A stretch of 64,000 nt of DNA from Planctomycetota bacterium (GCA_947484275.1 CANKOY010000014.1:1-64000), one strand, 5' to 3'; numbered from the stretch's first letter, positions 26,787-36,151 are shown. The notes: generated by a model not told the origin, from the sequence alone. Translations and numbers: made by a program.

Positions 26787-27383
26787 ATGAATAGAAATGA
26801 TCTCAATCCCACCCTGCGCGATGACGTCGAGCTGCGTTCGTGCATCGGGCTGCTCGAGCTGTGTTCCGTCGCGCGCGGCATCGAAGTCGCGGACACTGTT
26901 CTGTGGGAAGCGCGCGTCGAAGTGCTTTTCGCGACGCCGGTGCACCCGGGCAAGTACCTGATCCTGCTCACCGGAAGCGTTGACGACGTTCGCAGTTCCA
27001 TGCGCCACGGCGCCGAAGCGGCTGGCGGAGATCTCGTGGATCAACTGCTGATCCCGCAGGTGCACGAGCAAGTGGTGCCGATGCTCAAGCGCAACGGCGG
27101 CCACGTGAAGGGCGAACTCGACGCGATCGGCGTGATCGAAACCAACACCGTGGCGTCGGCGATCGTCGCCGCGGACCAGGCGTTGAAGACCGCCACGGTG
27201 GACCTGCTCGAATTGCGCATCGCCAATGGCCTGGGCGGCAAGAGCTACTTCACCTTGACCGGCGAAGTCTCTGACGTGCGCTCGGCCGTAGCCGCGGGCG
27301 CGCGCACGGCCCAGGAGCGCGGATTGCTCGCGCGCGAAGTCGTGATTGCGCGACCTCATCCCGAGTTGGCTTTCCATCTCTAG
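26787..27383 (+). CDS. BMC-T tandem-domain shell protein
   Basis: 198-aa trimeric shell protein with two BMC domains. Domain 1 (~12-98): CIGLLELCSVARGIEVADTV, YLILLTGSVDDVRSSMRHG, LIPQVHEQVVPML. Domain 2 (~106-195): AIGVIETNTVASAIVAADQAL, YFTLTGEVSDVRSAVAAG, VIARPHPEL. The layout is that of ordinary, non-permuted BMC-T (PduT/PduB-like order). No Cys lies in the presumed pore loops (HPGKYL, GLGGKSYF), so a PduT-type Fe-S pore is unlikely. GGAG lies about 8 nt before the ATG. Confidence 0.93.
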   Translation: MNRNDLNPTLRDDVELRSCIGLLELCSVARGIEVADTVLWEARVEVLFATPVHPGKYLILLTGSVDDVRSSMRHGAEAAGGDLVDQLLIPQVHEQVVPMLKRNGGHVKGELDAIGVIETNTVASAIVAADQALKTATVDLLELRIANGLGGKSYFTLTGEVSDVRSAVAAGARTAQERGLLAREVVIARPHPELAFHL

Positions 27384-27416
27384 CCCACCTGACGTAGCGC
27401 TCTTGGAGTGCTGAAC

Positions 27417-27737
27417 GTGGCCAACAAGCGTCTGTACACAGAGTCCGATGTGGCTGCCCTGCCGCGCGGAAGCGTGCTGTCCCTTGGCAAGCAGGCCATG
27501 GCGACGCCCGCGGCCTTGGACATGGCCTTCGTGCGCGGCGTGCGTGTGATCCACGGAGACGGCGCAGAGAGCGCTGGTGCGCCGGGCCCGTCCGACGACG
27601 CGCTGCAGGGCATGCTCAAGCAGGACGGAACCTATATCGTGACCGTGAAACAGGGACAGGCGGTGATCGCACGACTTGTGGACGGGGTGCCGACTCCGTT
27701 TGGCAGCGTGACGACCCAGAAAAAGGCTACGAACTGA
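27417..27737 (+). CDS. Small BMC-locus protein with EutT/PduM-like motif
   Basis: 106-aa protein of unknown function. Residues ~4-47 (RLYTESDVAALPRGSV, then ATPAALDMAFVRGVRVI) follow a pattern seen at the N-terminus of EutT and the C-terminus of PduM ('lTP.Ardla...i.i'), an element confined largely to microcompartment loci. The rest (DGTYIVTVKQGQAVIARLVD) is a short beta region. GGAG at 27405-27408 is 8 nt before this GTG, which is preferred to the GTG at 27408. The next gene starts with a paralogous motif. A role as a core/shell assembly factor is inferred from context. Confidence 0.7.
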   Translation: MANKRLYTESDVAALPRGSVLSLGKQAMATPAALDMAFVRGVRVIHGDGAESAGAPGPSDDALQGMLKQDGTYIVTVKQGQAVIARLVDGVPTPFGSVTTQKKATN

Positions 27738-27738
27738 T

Positions 27739-28245
27739 ATGGCCAGACGCTTTCTCACCGCGGACGACGTGCGCCAGAAGGGCTCGGGCGAAATCGTTGT
27801 CGATGCGGAAACCATCGTGACTCCCCAGGCGCTGGAGACCGCGCGCGCGGCGAACATCGTCATACGCACCCAGGCCGGCGCCTACTCCGAGCCGATGCCC
27901 GATCGCGGTCCGGACGCGGCGACGGCGATCCGTTCCTTGCCCAACTTGCCCGAGCCCGCGGCGGACGGCGACGTGGGACCGAGCGCAGTGGTCACGGCGG
28001 TCGGCAAGAACCGCCCCGGCGTGCTCGCGGAACTGACCGGCGCCTTGGCCAAGGCCGGCGTGAGCGTGCACGACATTTCCCAACGGGTGATCGAGGGCTA
28101 CTTCCACCTGATCCTAGTTGTTGAGCTAGATCCCGGCGTCAGTTTTGGCCCCGTCAAGCAGCAGTTGGAATGCCTCGGCGGACCCGACGACTACGCCGTG
28201 CGCGTGATGCACCAGCGCGTGTTCCGCTTCATGCACCGCGTTTAG
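27739..28245 (+). CDS. EutT/PduM-like motif fused to an ACT domain (UPF0237-like)
   Basis: 168-aa two-part protein. Residues 1-47 (RRFLTADDVRQKGSGEIV, then IVTPQALETARAANIVI) repeat the motif of the gene just upstream. After a ~30-residue Pro/Asp linker, residues ~83-168 match the UPF0237 ACT domain (VVTAVGKNRPGVLAELTGAL, VSVHDISQRVIEGYFHLILVV), a ligand-binding regulatory fold. Stand-alone UPF0237 genes commonly sit next to a UPF0210 gene, and so does this one. The N-terminal fusion ties that pair to the microcompartment. A small-molecule sensor or adaptor role is inference. Confidence 0.8.
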   Translation: MARRFLTADDVRQKGSGEIVVDAETIVTPQALETARAANIVIRTQAGAYSEPMPDRGPDAATAIRSLPNLPEPAADGDVGPSAVVTAVGKNRPGVLAELTGALAKAGVSVHDISQRVIEGYFHLILVVELDPGVSFGPVKQQLECLGGPDDYAVRVMHQRVFRFMHRV

Positions 28246-28272
28246 TCGCGGCGCACACAAGGACAAAGCACC

Positions 28273-29637
28273 GTGCCGTTCACCGACAGCGAAATTCTCG
28301 AGACCGTGCGCATGTTCGAGCTGGAGACGCTCGACATCCGCACCGTCACGCTGGGCATCAATTTGCTCGACTGCGCCGATCCCAGCCTCGAGGCCACGGC
28401 TGAAAAGGTCTACGCCAAGATCGTCCACCACGCGCGCCACCTGGTGGCCACGGCCAACGCGATCACGGCGGATTTCGGCATCCCGATCGTCAACAAGCGC
28501 ATCGCCACGACGCCGATCGCCCTCGTGGCCGCGGCCTGCGGCTCGCGCGATATCGTGCCGATCGCGCGCGCCATGGATGCCGCGGCGCGCGAGTGCGGCG
28601 TCGATTTCATCGGGGGTTTCACGGCCTACGTTTACAAGGGATTCAGCAACGCGGACCGCGCATTGTTCGAGTCCATTCCCGAGGCGCTGGCGCAGACCGA
28701 GCGCGTGTGTTCGTCCGTGGCGCTCGCTTCGACGCGCGCCGGGATCAACATGGATGCGATCGCGCGATTTTCAGAGATCGTGCTCGAGACCGCGCGCTTG
28801 ACGGCGGATCGCGGCGGCCTGGGCTGCGCGAAGCTCGTGTGCTTCGCCAATGCCGTTGAGGACAATCCATTCGTCGCTGGCGCGCACATCGGCATCGGCG
28901 AACCCGAGACGGTGGTCAACGTCGGCGTTTCCGGGCCAGGTGTCGTGCGCTCGGCCCTCGAGCGCCTCGGACCGGAGGCCGATCTGCTCGCCGTGGCCGA
29001 GACGATCAAGCGCATGGCCTTCAAAGTCACGCGCATGGGCGAGCTGGTGGGTCGCGAAGCCGCGCGCCGTCTGGGGACGACCTTCGGCATCGTGGACATC
29101 TCGCTCGCGCCGACTCCGGCGCTCGGCGATTCGGTCAGCGACATCCTGGAGCTGATCGGCGTCGACCGCACGGGCGCGCCGGGCACCACCGTGGCGCTCG
29201 CGCTCCTGACTGACGCAGTCAAGAAAGGCGGCGCCATGGCATCCTCGAGCGTGGGCGGGCTTTCGGGCGCCTTCATCCCTGTGTCGGAGGACTCTGGAAT
29301 GATCGAGGCGGTGCGCGTCGGCGCGCTCTCTCTGGCGAAGCTCGAGGCGATGACCTCGGTCTGCTCGGTGGGGCTCGACATGGTCGCGGTGCCAGGCGAC
29401 ACACCCGTTGCGACGATCTTCGGAATCATCGCCGATGAAATGGCGATCGGGATGGTCAACCACAAGACCACCGCCGTGCGCATCATCCCGGTCCCGGGCA
29501 AGGGGCCAGGCGAGACCGTGGAGTGGGGCGGGCTGCTCGGCACCGCAATCGTTCAGGATCCGGGCCGGTTTTCTTGCCCGAGGCTCTTTTCTCGCGGCGG
29601 GCGCGTGCCGGCCCCGATCCAGAGCTACCGAAACTGA
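28273..29637 (+). CDS. UPF0210 (DUF711, 'PFL family') protein
   Basis: 454-aa protein of a widespread family without established function. Family features seen: [18 protein letters not shown] near the N-terminus, [81 protein letters not shown] and a terminal GGLLGTA. Published naming links the fold to the pyruvate-formate-lyase-like barrel, but no glycyl-radical motif is visible. GTG start 27 nt after the ACT gene. As the last gene of the BMC operon, and the only non-shell one apart from the aldehyde dehydrogenase and small proteins, it is a candidate core enzyme. A ~20-residue basic tail follows the conserved end. Confidence 0.85.
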   Translation: MPFTDSEILETVRMFELETLDIRTVTLGINLLDCADPSLEATAEKVYAKIVHHARHLVATANAITADFGIPIVNKRIATTPIALVAAACGSRDIVPIARAMDAAARECGVDFIGGFTAYVYKGFSNADRALFESIPEALAQTERVCSSVALASTRAGINMDAIARFSEIVLETARLTADRGGLGCAKLVCFANAVEDNPFVAGAHIGIGEPETVVNVGVSGPGVVRSALERLGPEADLLAVAETIKRMAFKVTRMGELVGREAARRLGTTFGIVDISLAPTPALGDSVSDILELIGVDRTGAPGTTVALALLTDAVKKGGAMASSSVGGLSGAFIPVSEDSGMIEAVRVGALSLAKLEAMTSVCSVGLDMVAVPGDTPVATIFGIIADEMAIGMVNHKTTAVRIIPVPGKGPGETVEWGGLLGTAIVQDPGRFSCPRLFSRGGRVPAPIQSYRN

Positions 29638-29728
29638 CCGGTGGCCGGCCCTTGGCTGGGTCGGCTCGCGGCGGCAGGGGAGCAGCACCCGCAAAGCTGA
29701 ACGCGGGGCCAATTTCGACTCGTGGGGA

Positions 29729-31330
29729 ATGTTTCTATCCAGAAACACTGCTCGCGCTCAAGCGAGGGAAGTCCGGTGCCGAAGCTCGGTCGTGGACAAT
29801 TCTCGCCCCAACCTGGATTCGGTTCGTCACCGGGTCCTTTTGGTAGACGACTCCGCCGAGATTCTGGATGCCGTTGCGAGGCAACTCGGCGGGCGATTCG
29901 ACGTGTCCAGGGCGCTCACCGGGGAGCAAGCCCTAGCGCTGCTTGAACAGGATGGCCCGTTCGCGGTCGTGATCAGCGACTACGAAATCAAATCAATGAA
30001 GGGCACTGAGCTCCTGGCCACGGTGCACCGGCGCTGGCCCGAGACGATCGGGATGATGCTGACCGGCTTCGTGGATCTCGATGTGGCCGTGAGCGCGCTG
30101 CATTCCGGTCGCATTCTGCGCTTCCTTGAAAAGCCATGCCCCCAGCAGAGGCTCACCGAGGCCGTGGAGGAGTGCGTCTTCGAGCACTGCCGACTCGTGC
30201 GCACGCGGCTTACTGCTGGCGAAGTTGAACACTCGCGCGACGCGCTTTGGGATTTCAATGCAGCCTTGACTGCGCGCATTCGAGATCAAACGCAGGCGCT
30301 GCACCGGCTCAACAAGTTCGTCTCCGACCTGAACGGCGCCGAATGCCTGGGGCAGATCGCCAAGCTCGCGGCAGATGCGGCCTCCGGCATGCTCGGAGGG
30401 CGCGCCGTACAAATCGAGTTGGGCAGTTCGCTCGCGGAGTTGACCACTGGTGCCAGCGCGGGTGGGACGCTCCCTGGCGAGCGCCACGTGGAAGAAATTC
30501 TCGCCGGCGGCGGATCGGTCGGCATGCTCGTGATTGCCCTGCGCGACAAGGACCTGCGCGGACTCAGCATAATTCAGCGGGAATTGCTGAGCGCAATCGC
30601 AGCGGCCACGGCCGTGGCTTCGTACAACGTCTTGCGGCGGCTCGAACGCGATGAAGCGCAGCAAGCGGCGATCCTGGCCCTGGCGCGACTTGCAGAACAG
30701 CGTGACAACGAGACCGGCAAACACCTCGAGCGCGTCAGTCTGTTCTGCCGCCTGATCGCCGAGGGGCTGCGCGAGGACGGGCACTGCAACGATGTCATCT
30801 CCGACGCGTGGATCGAGGACCTGGCGCGTTCGGCGCCACTGCACGACATCGGCAAAGTGGGCATTCCTGATGCGATCCTGCTGAAACCCGGCAAGCTCAC
30901 GCCCGAAGAGTGGGCGGTTATGAAACGCCATACCGACATCGGCGCGCAGACACTGCGCGCGGTGATCATCGACAATCGCAACCAGAGCTTCCTGCAGATG
31001 AGCCTGGACATCGCCTGGTGCCACCACGAGAAGTGGGACGGCTCGGGTTACCCTCGCGGCCTTGCGGCGGAGGAGATTCCGCTCAGCGCGCGCATTCTCG
31101 CGGTGGCGGATGTCTACGACGCCTTGACCACGGTGCGGCCGTACAAAGAGGCCTGGGATCACCACCGCGCGATCGAGTGGATCCGCCAGGGCATGGGCTC
31201 GCACTTCGATCCGCGGACGGCCGAGGCCTTCATCGCGCGACACGCGCGGGCAGATTTCATCCGTGCAAGGCTGGCGGACTCGGCCGACGATCTGGTCGGC
31301 TGCCAGCGCGCGATGGGCAAGGCTGGCTAG
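29729..31330 (+). CDS. Response regulator with HD-GYP phosphodiesterase domain
   Basis: 533-aa cytoplasmic two-domain regulator likely to hydrolyse cyclic di-GMP. The receiver domain (~35-155) has LLVDDSAEI, phospho-acceptor Asp84 in VISDYEI, and FLEKPC. A helical/GAF-like middle region follows (~160-310). The HD-GYP domain (~325-515) has LHDIGKVGIPD with His372-Asp373, RHTDIG, HHEKWDGSGYPRG (His432, His433, then GYP) and DVYDALTTVRPYK. All metal ligands are present. The start is uncertain: ATG 29729 or GTG 29792. No partner kinase is adjacent, and the 91-nt gap after the BMC operon shows no terminator. Confidence 0.88.
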   Translation: MFLSRNTARAQAREVRCRSSVVDNSRPNLDSVRHRVLLVDDSAEILDAVARQLGGRFDVSRALTGEQALALLEQDGPFAVVISDYEIKSMKGTELLATVHRRWPETIGMMLTGFVDLDVAVSALHSGRILRFLEKPCPQQRLTEAVEECVFEHCRLVRTRLTAGEVEHSRDALWDFNAALTARIRDQTQALHRLNKFVSDLNGAECLGQIAKLAADAASGMLGGRAVQIELGSSLAELTTGASAGGTLPGERHVEEILAGGGSVGMLVIALRDKDLRGLSIIQRELLSAIAAATAVASYNVLRRLERDEAQQAAILALARLAEQRDNETGKHLERVSLFCRLIAEGLREDGHCNDVISDAWIEDLARSAPLHDIGKVGIPDAILLKPGKLTPEEWAVMKRHTDIGAQTLRAVIIDNRNQSFLQMSLDIAWCHHEKWDGSGYPRGLAAEEIPLSARILAVADVYDALTTVRPYKEAWDHHRAIEWIRQGMGSHFDPRTAEAFIARHARADFIRARLADSADDLVGCQRAMGKAG

Positions 31331-31452
31331 GGCCAGTCGTTCGCAACGCATGTGGCCCGCGGGGATTGGAGCGGCGCCGTGGGGCCTGGACGCACTGGGG
31401 CGTCGGCCGCTACTCTGGTGCCGCCGAGCGCGCGCTCGCGCAGCACCTTCCC

Positions 31453-32127
31453 GTGGCCTCCAGTCCCGTCCGCATCTACCTCGTTGGAAGTCACTCCACG
31501 GGCAAGACCACGCTCGCACGCTGGATTCGCGATCACTACGGCCTGCCGATGATTTCGGAGGTCGCCCGCGGCGTCCTTGCCGAGTTGGAGTCGCACCTCG
31601 ACCAGATCCGCTCGAATCTCGACGTCGTCGATCGCTACCAGATCAAGGTTTTCGAGCGTCAGATCGCCGCGGAGCGCGAACAGGCCGCGAGTTTCGTTTC
31701 TGACCGCGCGTTCTGCAATCTGGCTTACGCTGCGCATCATTCGACCGTGCTCGCGCGCTTGTGCGCTCAGCCGAGTTTCCTCGAGTACATGAACTCCGTG
31801 CGCGAGGGGATCGTGTTCTTCGTGCGCCCGCATCGCGAGTTGTTGTCCGAGGACGGCGTGCGCGCTTCGGTTGCCTGGGAAGAGGTCGTGCGCATCGACG
31901 GAATGGTCAAGTTGCTGCTCGAGATGCACGCTGTGCCCTACATTCCATGCGAGTCGCTCTCGATGCAGGAGCGCGTGCGCCTGATCGAGCGAGTGCTTGC
32001 CCTGGCCAATGTGCCGACCCTAGAATCCCTTCGCGCCCAACTCCCCTTTGGCGAGATCACCCCGTGGCCGCGCGCCGCGCCGACGCAGAACTTGACCCGA
32101 ACGGCCAAGCCCACGCAGGCTAATTGA
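31453..32127 (+). CDS. NadR-like P-loop NTPase
   Basis: 224-aa cytoplasmic P-loop protein. Walker A is GSHSTGKTT at residues ~11-19; DRAFCNLAYAAHH and FVRPHRELLSEDGVR match the AAA_28/NadR ribosylnicotinamide-kinase type of nucleoside kinase. The N-terminal nucleotidyltransferase domain of NadR is missing. GTG start chosen because the conserved domain begins seven residues later. The substrate is uncertain: nicotinamide riboside is possible, but other small-molecule kinases share the fold. Confidence 0.75.
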   Translation: MASSPVRIYLVGSHSTGKTTLARWIRDHYGLPMISEVARGVLAELESHLDQIRSNLDVVDRYQIKVFERQIAAEREQAASFVSDRAFCNLAYAAHHSTVLARLCAQPSFLEYMNSVREGIVFFVRPHRELLSEDGVRASVAWEEVVRIDGMVKLLLEMHAVPYIPCESLSMQERVRLIERVLALANVPTLESLRAQLPFGEITPWPRAAPTQNLTRTAKPTQAN

Positions 32128-32187
32128 TCTCGATCCTCCGCGGCCGTTCACAGACGCACCCACGCGTCGCAACCACTGCCTAACCCG

Positions 32188-32937
32188 ATGATTCAGTTTC
32201 CTTTGCTCCTGCTGATCGCCCCCGCGTTCGGATCCACTGAGCCGCTCAGCAACAGCACACTCCTGCGCTTGGACGACGCGCCCGTGACCCACCAGTGGAC
32301 CGGGTCCGTGTCTGCCAGCGCGATCTTGACCGACGGCAACACGAAGACCCGTTCGGCCAGCGCTGCGGCCGACGCCCAGTACCGGCGTGAGCACGACCGC
32401 ACCACGCTCGGCGCGTTCTGGAACTATCAGGACGACCGCACTGGCGTGTTGCAACGTCGCACAGGCGCCAAGGCCAAGTACGACTACTTCTTCTCGAAGA
32501 AGACCTACGGCCTGGTCCAAACCAGCATCGAGAACGACGCGCAGGCGGACCTCGAGCGACGCTGGATCTTCGGCCTCGGAATCGGACAACAGTTCGTGGA
32601 GAACGCCGAGCACAAGTTCTTGGCGGAAGCCGGCGTTTCCTGGTTCGACGAGCACTTCGGCAATTCCCCGAACAACGACTACGTGTCAGCCCGCGCCGCC
32701 TACGCTTGGGATTGGAACATCAACAAGGACTGGGTCTTCTTCCATGGCGCGGACATCTATCCGTCGCTCGAAGACGGCGACGACGTGTACGCCAAGGTCG
32801 ACACGCGCATCCGCGTCACGCTGACCGAGAAAATGTTCGCCCAGGGCCAATGGGTCACGGACTGGGACAACACCCCGGCCGCAGGCAAGAAAGACACGGA
32901 CAATCGCTACATCGTGAGCATCGGCTGGTCGTTCTAG
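32188..32937 (+). CDS. DUF481 outer-membrane beta-barrel protein
   Basis: 249-aa exported protein. Signal peptide residues 1-15 ([15 protein letters not shown]), then alternating polar/aromatic strands with [20 protein letters not shown], typical of the DUF481 (YdiY, 'salt-induced outer membrane protein') family, ending in a C-terminal aromatic residue (IGWSF) as expected for barrel insertion by the BAM complex. Function unknown. The neighbouring mscL suggests, weakly, an osmotic-stress theme. Confidence 0.82.
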   Translation: MIQFPLLLLIAPAFGSTEPLSNSTLLRLDDAPVTHQWTGSVSASAILTDGNTKTRSASAAADAQYRREHDRTTLGAFWNYQDDRTGVLQRRTGAKAKYDYFFSKKTYGLVQTSIENDAQADLERRWIFGLGIGQQFVENAEHKFLAEAGVSWFDEHFGNSPNNDYVSARAAYAWDWNINKDWVFFHGADIYPSLEDGDDVYAKVDTRIRVTLTEKMFAQGQWVTDWDNTPAAGKKDTDNRYIVSIGWSF

Positions 32938-32983
32938 GCCCTTCGCGTTTCCAGTCCCCAGCATTCCATTCGAGGAGAATCCC

Positions 32984-33337
32984 ATGGCAATGATGCAAGA
33001 GTTCAAAGAGTTCGCGATGAAGGGCAACGTGGTCGATCTCGCCGTCGGCGTGATCATCGGCGCGGCCTTCGGCAAGATCGTCGCATCCCTGGTGGCCGAC
33101 GTGATCATGCCGCCGATTGGCTTCCTGATGGGCGGCGTCGACTTCAAGAACCTGTACATCGCACTGAAGGGCGAGTACACGGACCTGGCGGCAGCGACGG
33201 CCGCTGGCGCGCCGGTCATCCGCTACGGAAACTTCATCCAAACCGTCGTCGACTTCCTGATCGTCGCCTTCTGCATCTTCATCATGGTCAAGCAGGTCAA
33301 TCGCATGTCGGCCGCAAATCCTGTCGGCAAGAAGTAG
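32984..33337 (+). CDS. mscL: Large-conductance mechanosensitive channel MscL
   Basis: Homopentameric inner-membrane channel that opens under membrane tension during hypo-osmotic shock. 117 aa with the family order: N-terminal amphipathic [22 protein letters not shown]1, a periplasmic loop of ~45 residues, TM2 ([19 protein letters not shown]) and a short basic end. The C-terminal bundle of E. coli MscL is nearly absent. Clear GAGGAG before the ATG. It converges on the minus-strand gene with 10 nt between. Confidence 0.96.
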   Translation: MAMMQEFKEFAMKGNVVDLAVGVIIGAAFGKIVASLVADVIMPPIGFLMGGVDFKNLYIALKGEYTDLAAATAAGAPVIRYGNFIQTVVDFLIVAFCIFIMVKQVNRMSAANPVGKK

Positions 33338-33347
33338 GACGGGCGGC

Positions 33348-34388
33348 TCAGTCCGGTAACACCAGGACAGAGCGCAAGGCTTCGGCGATCGTGCGACGCA
33401 CGGTCGCCGAGTTCATTTTCGAGGGCTCGAGCGCGGCGCAGTGCTCCGCGAACATCGAGTGCTGCGCGCGACCGAACCACAGTTCCGGCGACGGCGACGC
33501 CGTCGGTTGACAGCGCCAGGCGATGTCCGCTTGTCCGTCCGTGCCTTCGCGCTCGTTCAGGTCGCGGGCGATGGCTTCCAGTGATGCCCGCGGCAGACAC
33601 TTGCGCGTCACAAGCTCGAACCATGAAAGCGTGCCGAGGATGAACCTGTAGGTCGTGCCTGCCGTCCCCGGTCCCACGCACAGAACGCGATCGCGCGTTA
33701 CTTCATGGAACAATCCGTGGCGGCCGGGATCGAAGGCGCTCCGACCCTTGGACTTCGCATTGGGCGCGGCCGTCCAGACGCAAAGATCCAAATGTGCGAT
33801 GTCGTCCTTGGACGCAGCACCGAGGTCCGCGAGGTCCGCCCGCAGCGTGGCCAAAGGCTCCTCGTACAAGTTCGAGAACAACGCTTGGTCCCCGTCGAGC
33901 AGGTGCGGCAGGTGCTCGAACAGGAACTCCGTGGCTCGCAGGAAGCGCTCCGCTTCACTGAGCCCCGCCAATTCCGCGGCGATCGGCGAGCGCTCGCGAT
34001 CGGCGGCTGCGCCGACGATGCAATCGAGGGCATATCCGCGCTCATCGAAGCCGCGGAAAAAATCGCCGGCGGCCGCGGCATTGAGCAGCGCCGCCGATCG
34101 CGGCAGTGCGCGTGTGGGATGGCGGGCCGCGAACAGCGACAGGACGCCGTCGGTGTCGAAGTGGTTGTTGACGATCGCGGTCGCGCCGCGGGCGAGCGAC
34201 TCGCGCTCCGCCGCGGGCAACTGCGCGAACGCAAGCGCGATGCCCGTCGAGAGATCGCGGCGCAACTTGGCGGGCGTGCGATTGCCTGGCCAATGGGACA
34301 AATTGAGCCCCGGTGCGCCGAAAGCGCCGTCCACGGAGATCACGGGCTCGGCGCCAGCCTCCGTCAGGTAGCGAAGCGGTAGATCCAC
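33348..34388 (-). CDS. Hypothetical protein with NNHFDTDG motif (DUF6687-like)
   Basis: 346-aa cytoplasmic protein without signal or TM segments. A distinctive stretch at residues ~72-80, NNHFDTDGV, recalls the DHH-type 'NH.D.DG' phosphoesterase motif and an uncharacterised family (DUF6687-like, low certainty). Other conserved-looking parts are ISVDGAFGAPGLNLSHWPGN and GTTYRFILGTLSWFELVTRK. GTG start, 17 nt after the TPR gene stop, so it is probably the last gene of a three-gene minus-strand operon. No function can be given. Confidence 0.6.
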   Translation of the reverse strand: MDLPLRYLTEAGAEPVISVDGAFGAPGLNLSHWPGNRTPAKLRRDLSTGIALAFAQLPAAERESLARGATAIVNNHFDTDGVLSLFAARHPTRALPRSAALLNAAAAGDFFRGFDERGYALDCIVGAAADRERSPIAAELAGLSEAERFLRATEFLFEHLPHLLDGDQALFSNLYEEPLATLRADLADLGAASKDDIAHLDLCVWTAAPNAKSKGRSAFDPGRHGLFHEVTRDRVLCVGPGTAGTTYRFILGTLSWFELVTRKCLPRASLEAIARDLNEREGTDGQADIAWRCQPTASPSPELWFGRAQHSMFAEHCAALEPSKMNSATVRRTIAEALRSVLVLPD

Positions 34389-34405
34389 GGAGCTGGCCGT
34401 CGGCG

Positions 34406-36151
34406 CTACTGACCTGCAGGCTTCTCGGGCGGCGGCTGCTTCGCAGCAGCTTCCGCGGCGAGCTTGTCGATCAACTTCTGAACGAGATTCACGTTGTTGC
34501 CCGTGTCGCGCAGCGCGATCTTGACCGCATCCCGCGTTTCAGGCGTCAGGTCGGTGCGCTTGAGGAGCGCTGTCGCCTCGACGAATCCCTGCTCGTACAT
34601 GACCTTGGCGCGACCGAGATCGCGCAAGAGGTAGTAGTGCAGCATCACCGCCGTGTCGTTCAGGTAGTTGGGGTTCTTCGGCTCGAGCTCGAGGGCGATC
34701 TCGTAGGCCTCGAGCGCCAGCTCCCAGAGTTGGTTGACCTTGGCTTCGTCGAACGGCTTGGGGGCGCGCACCAGGGCGCCCTGGGTTCCGCGCAGGCGAT
34801 CACCTTCGTCGCGCAGGAAGAGTCCTAGGTTGTTCCAATGGCGTGAGTTCTCCGGTTCGCGCGCGACGATGCGCGTGATCAGCTCGCAGGCGAAGATCGC
34901 TTCGTCGTTCAGAGGCTTGCCGTGCTGCTCCTCGTCCAGGGCCCAACCGATGAAGGACTCCAACCGCGCGGTGTTGCCCGGGACGTCGAAGGCCAGGGAA
35001 TCCACGAGTCCGCGGTCGTCAAGCGCGGCGAACGCGCGCAGGTTGGCGAGGCTCTTTTTTGTCTCGCGCTGCTCGAAGTGCACGCGGAACAGATAGTAGA
35101 GCGAGCTTGTGAGCCCAGAGTTCTTCGCGTGTGCGCGTTCGAACGCGGCCGCAGCCTCAGGCAGCGCCTTGACCGCGTACTGCGCGTACCCCAACCACCA
35201 ATCCAGAGTCGCACCACCATTGGCATCCGCCTGTGCGCTCCATTCCTTATGCCCGCGCGTCAGGACGTTCACCAGCTCCTGTCCGCTGAAACTCTGTGAG
35301 ATCGCGTTGTAGTCCACAGCGTCCGGCGCGAGAGCGATCGCGCGCGCGAAGGCACCAGCGGCTTCGTCGCGCTGGTCTTTCCAGAGGTGGGTCGTCGCAA
35401 GCTGCATGCAGGCCTGCTGGGCCGCGCTGCGTGTCGAGGCGTCTTTGGAGTCGCCGCACAATTCGAGAGCCTTTTCGAAGGCTTCGACCGCTGCCAGCCA
35501 CTGCACCTGTCCCGCGGCGCCCTTCTCGGCATCGTCCTTCCACTGCGCAAACGCCACGAGGGCCAGCTTGCCGCGCAGGAGTCGTTTCCAGGGATCTAGC
35601 GGCGCAAGTTCCACAGCTCGCTCAGCTGCTCGGATGCCCGTGTCGGCGTCCTGCGTGTACCAGGCGGCCTCGGCCATCACACCCCATGCGTCTTCGAAGC
35701 GTGGGTCGTTTTTTTCTGTGACGAGCTTGAGCGAGCGGATCGCGTCTTCGAACTGCGAACCTGTGACAGCCGTGGTCTGCCCCCAAGCGATGTCGCGGGC
35801 CGCCATGGCGTAGAAACCCACGCCGTAGATGTAGTCGAGTTCAATGCCAGCATTTCCGCCCTTCTTGAGGGCGTCGGCCTCCAGCAGCGCCTCTTCGATC
35901 TGGCCCTGGGCGATGGCCACGCGCAGGACAAAGACGCGCGTGCGCACGGAACCCTTATCGAGGGCCTGCGCCTGTTCGAACACGGCGCGGGCCTCGTCGA
36001 GCTTGCCCGAGTCGAACAGCTTGCGGCCGGCGGTGATCAGCTCCTCCACATCATCCGCGGCTGCGAGGTGCGAAATCTCCGCGTGCTCACGCATCAGAGA
36101 CTGCGCGCAGGGGAAAACGACAGGCAGCAATAGGGCGATCGACGACAGCAT
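34406..36151 (-). CDS. Exported TPR-repeat protein
   Basis: A 581-aa protein built almost entirely of tetratricopeptide repeats. From the chosen ATG a hydrophobic N-terminus (SSIALLLPVVFPC) suggests export. Helical pairs such as GRKLFDSGKLDEARAVFEQA and YEIALELEPKNPNYLNDTAV run to about residue 560, ending in a Pro/Lys tail. Such proteins serve as protein-protein scaffolds. The frame is open to a TTG at 36193, 1 nt from the preceding stop, which would bury the signal. In operon with the TPR lipoprotein upstream. Confidence 0.7.
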   Translation of the reverse strand: MLSSIALLLPVVFPCAQSLMREHAEISHLAAADDVEELITAGRKLFDSGKLDEARAVFEQAQALDKGSVRTRVFVLRVAIAQGQIEEALLEADALKKGGNAGIELDYIYGVGFYAMAARDIAWGQTTAVTGSQFEDAIRSLKLVTEKNDPRFEDAWGVMAEAAWYTQDADTGIRAAERAVELAPLDPWKRLLRGKLALVAFAQWKDDAEKGAAGQVQWLAAVEAFEKALELCGDSKDASTRSAAQQACMQLATTHLWKDQRDEAAGAFARAIALAPDAVDYNAISQSFSGQELVNVLTRGHKEWSAQADANGGATLDWWLGYAQYAVKALPEAAAAFERAHAKNSGLTSSLYYLFRVHFEQRETKKSLANLRAFAALDDRGLVDSLAFDVPGNTARLESFIGWALDEEQHGKPLNDEAIFACELITRIVAREPENSRHWNNLGLFLRDEGDRLRGTQGALVRAPKPFDEAKVNQLWELALEAYEIALELEPKNPNYLNDTAVMLHYYLLRDLGRAKVMYEQGFVEATALLKRTDLTPETRDAVKIALRDTGNNVNLVQKLIDKLAAEAAAKQPPPEKPAGQ

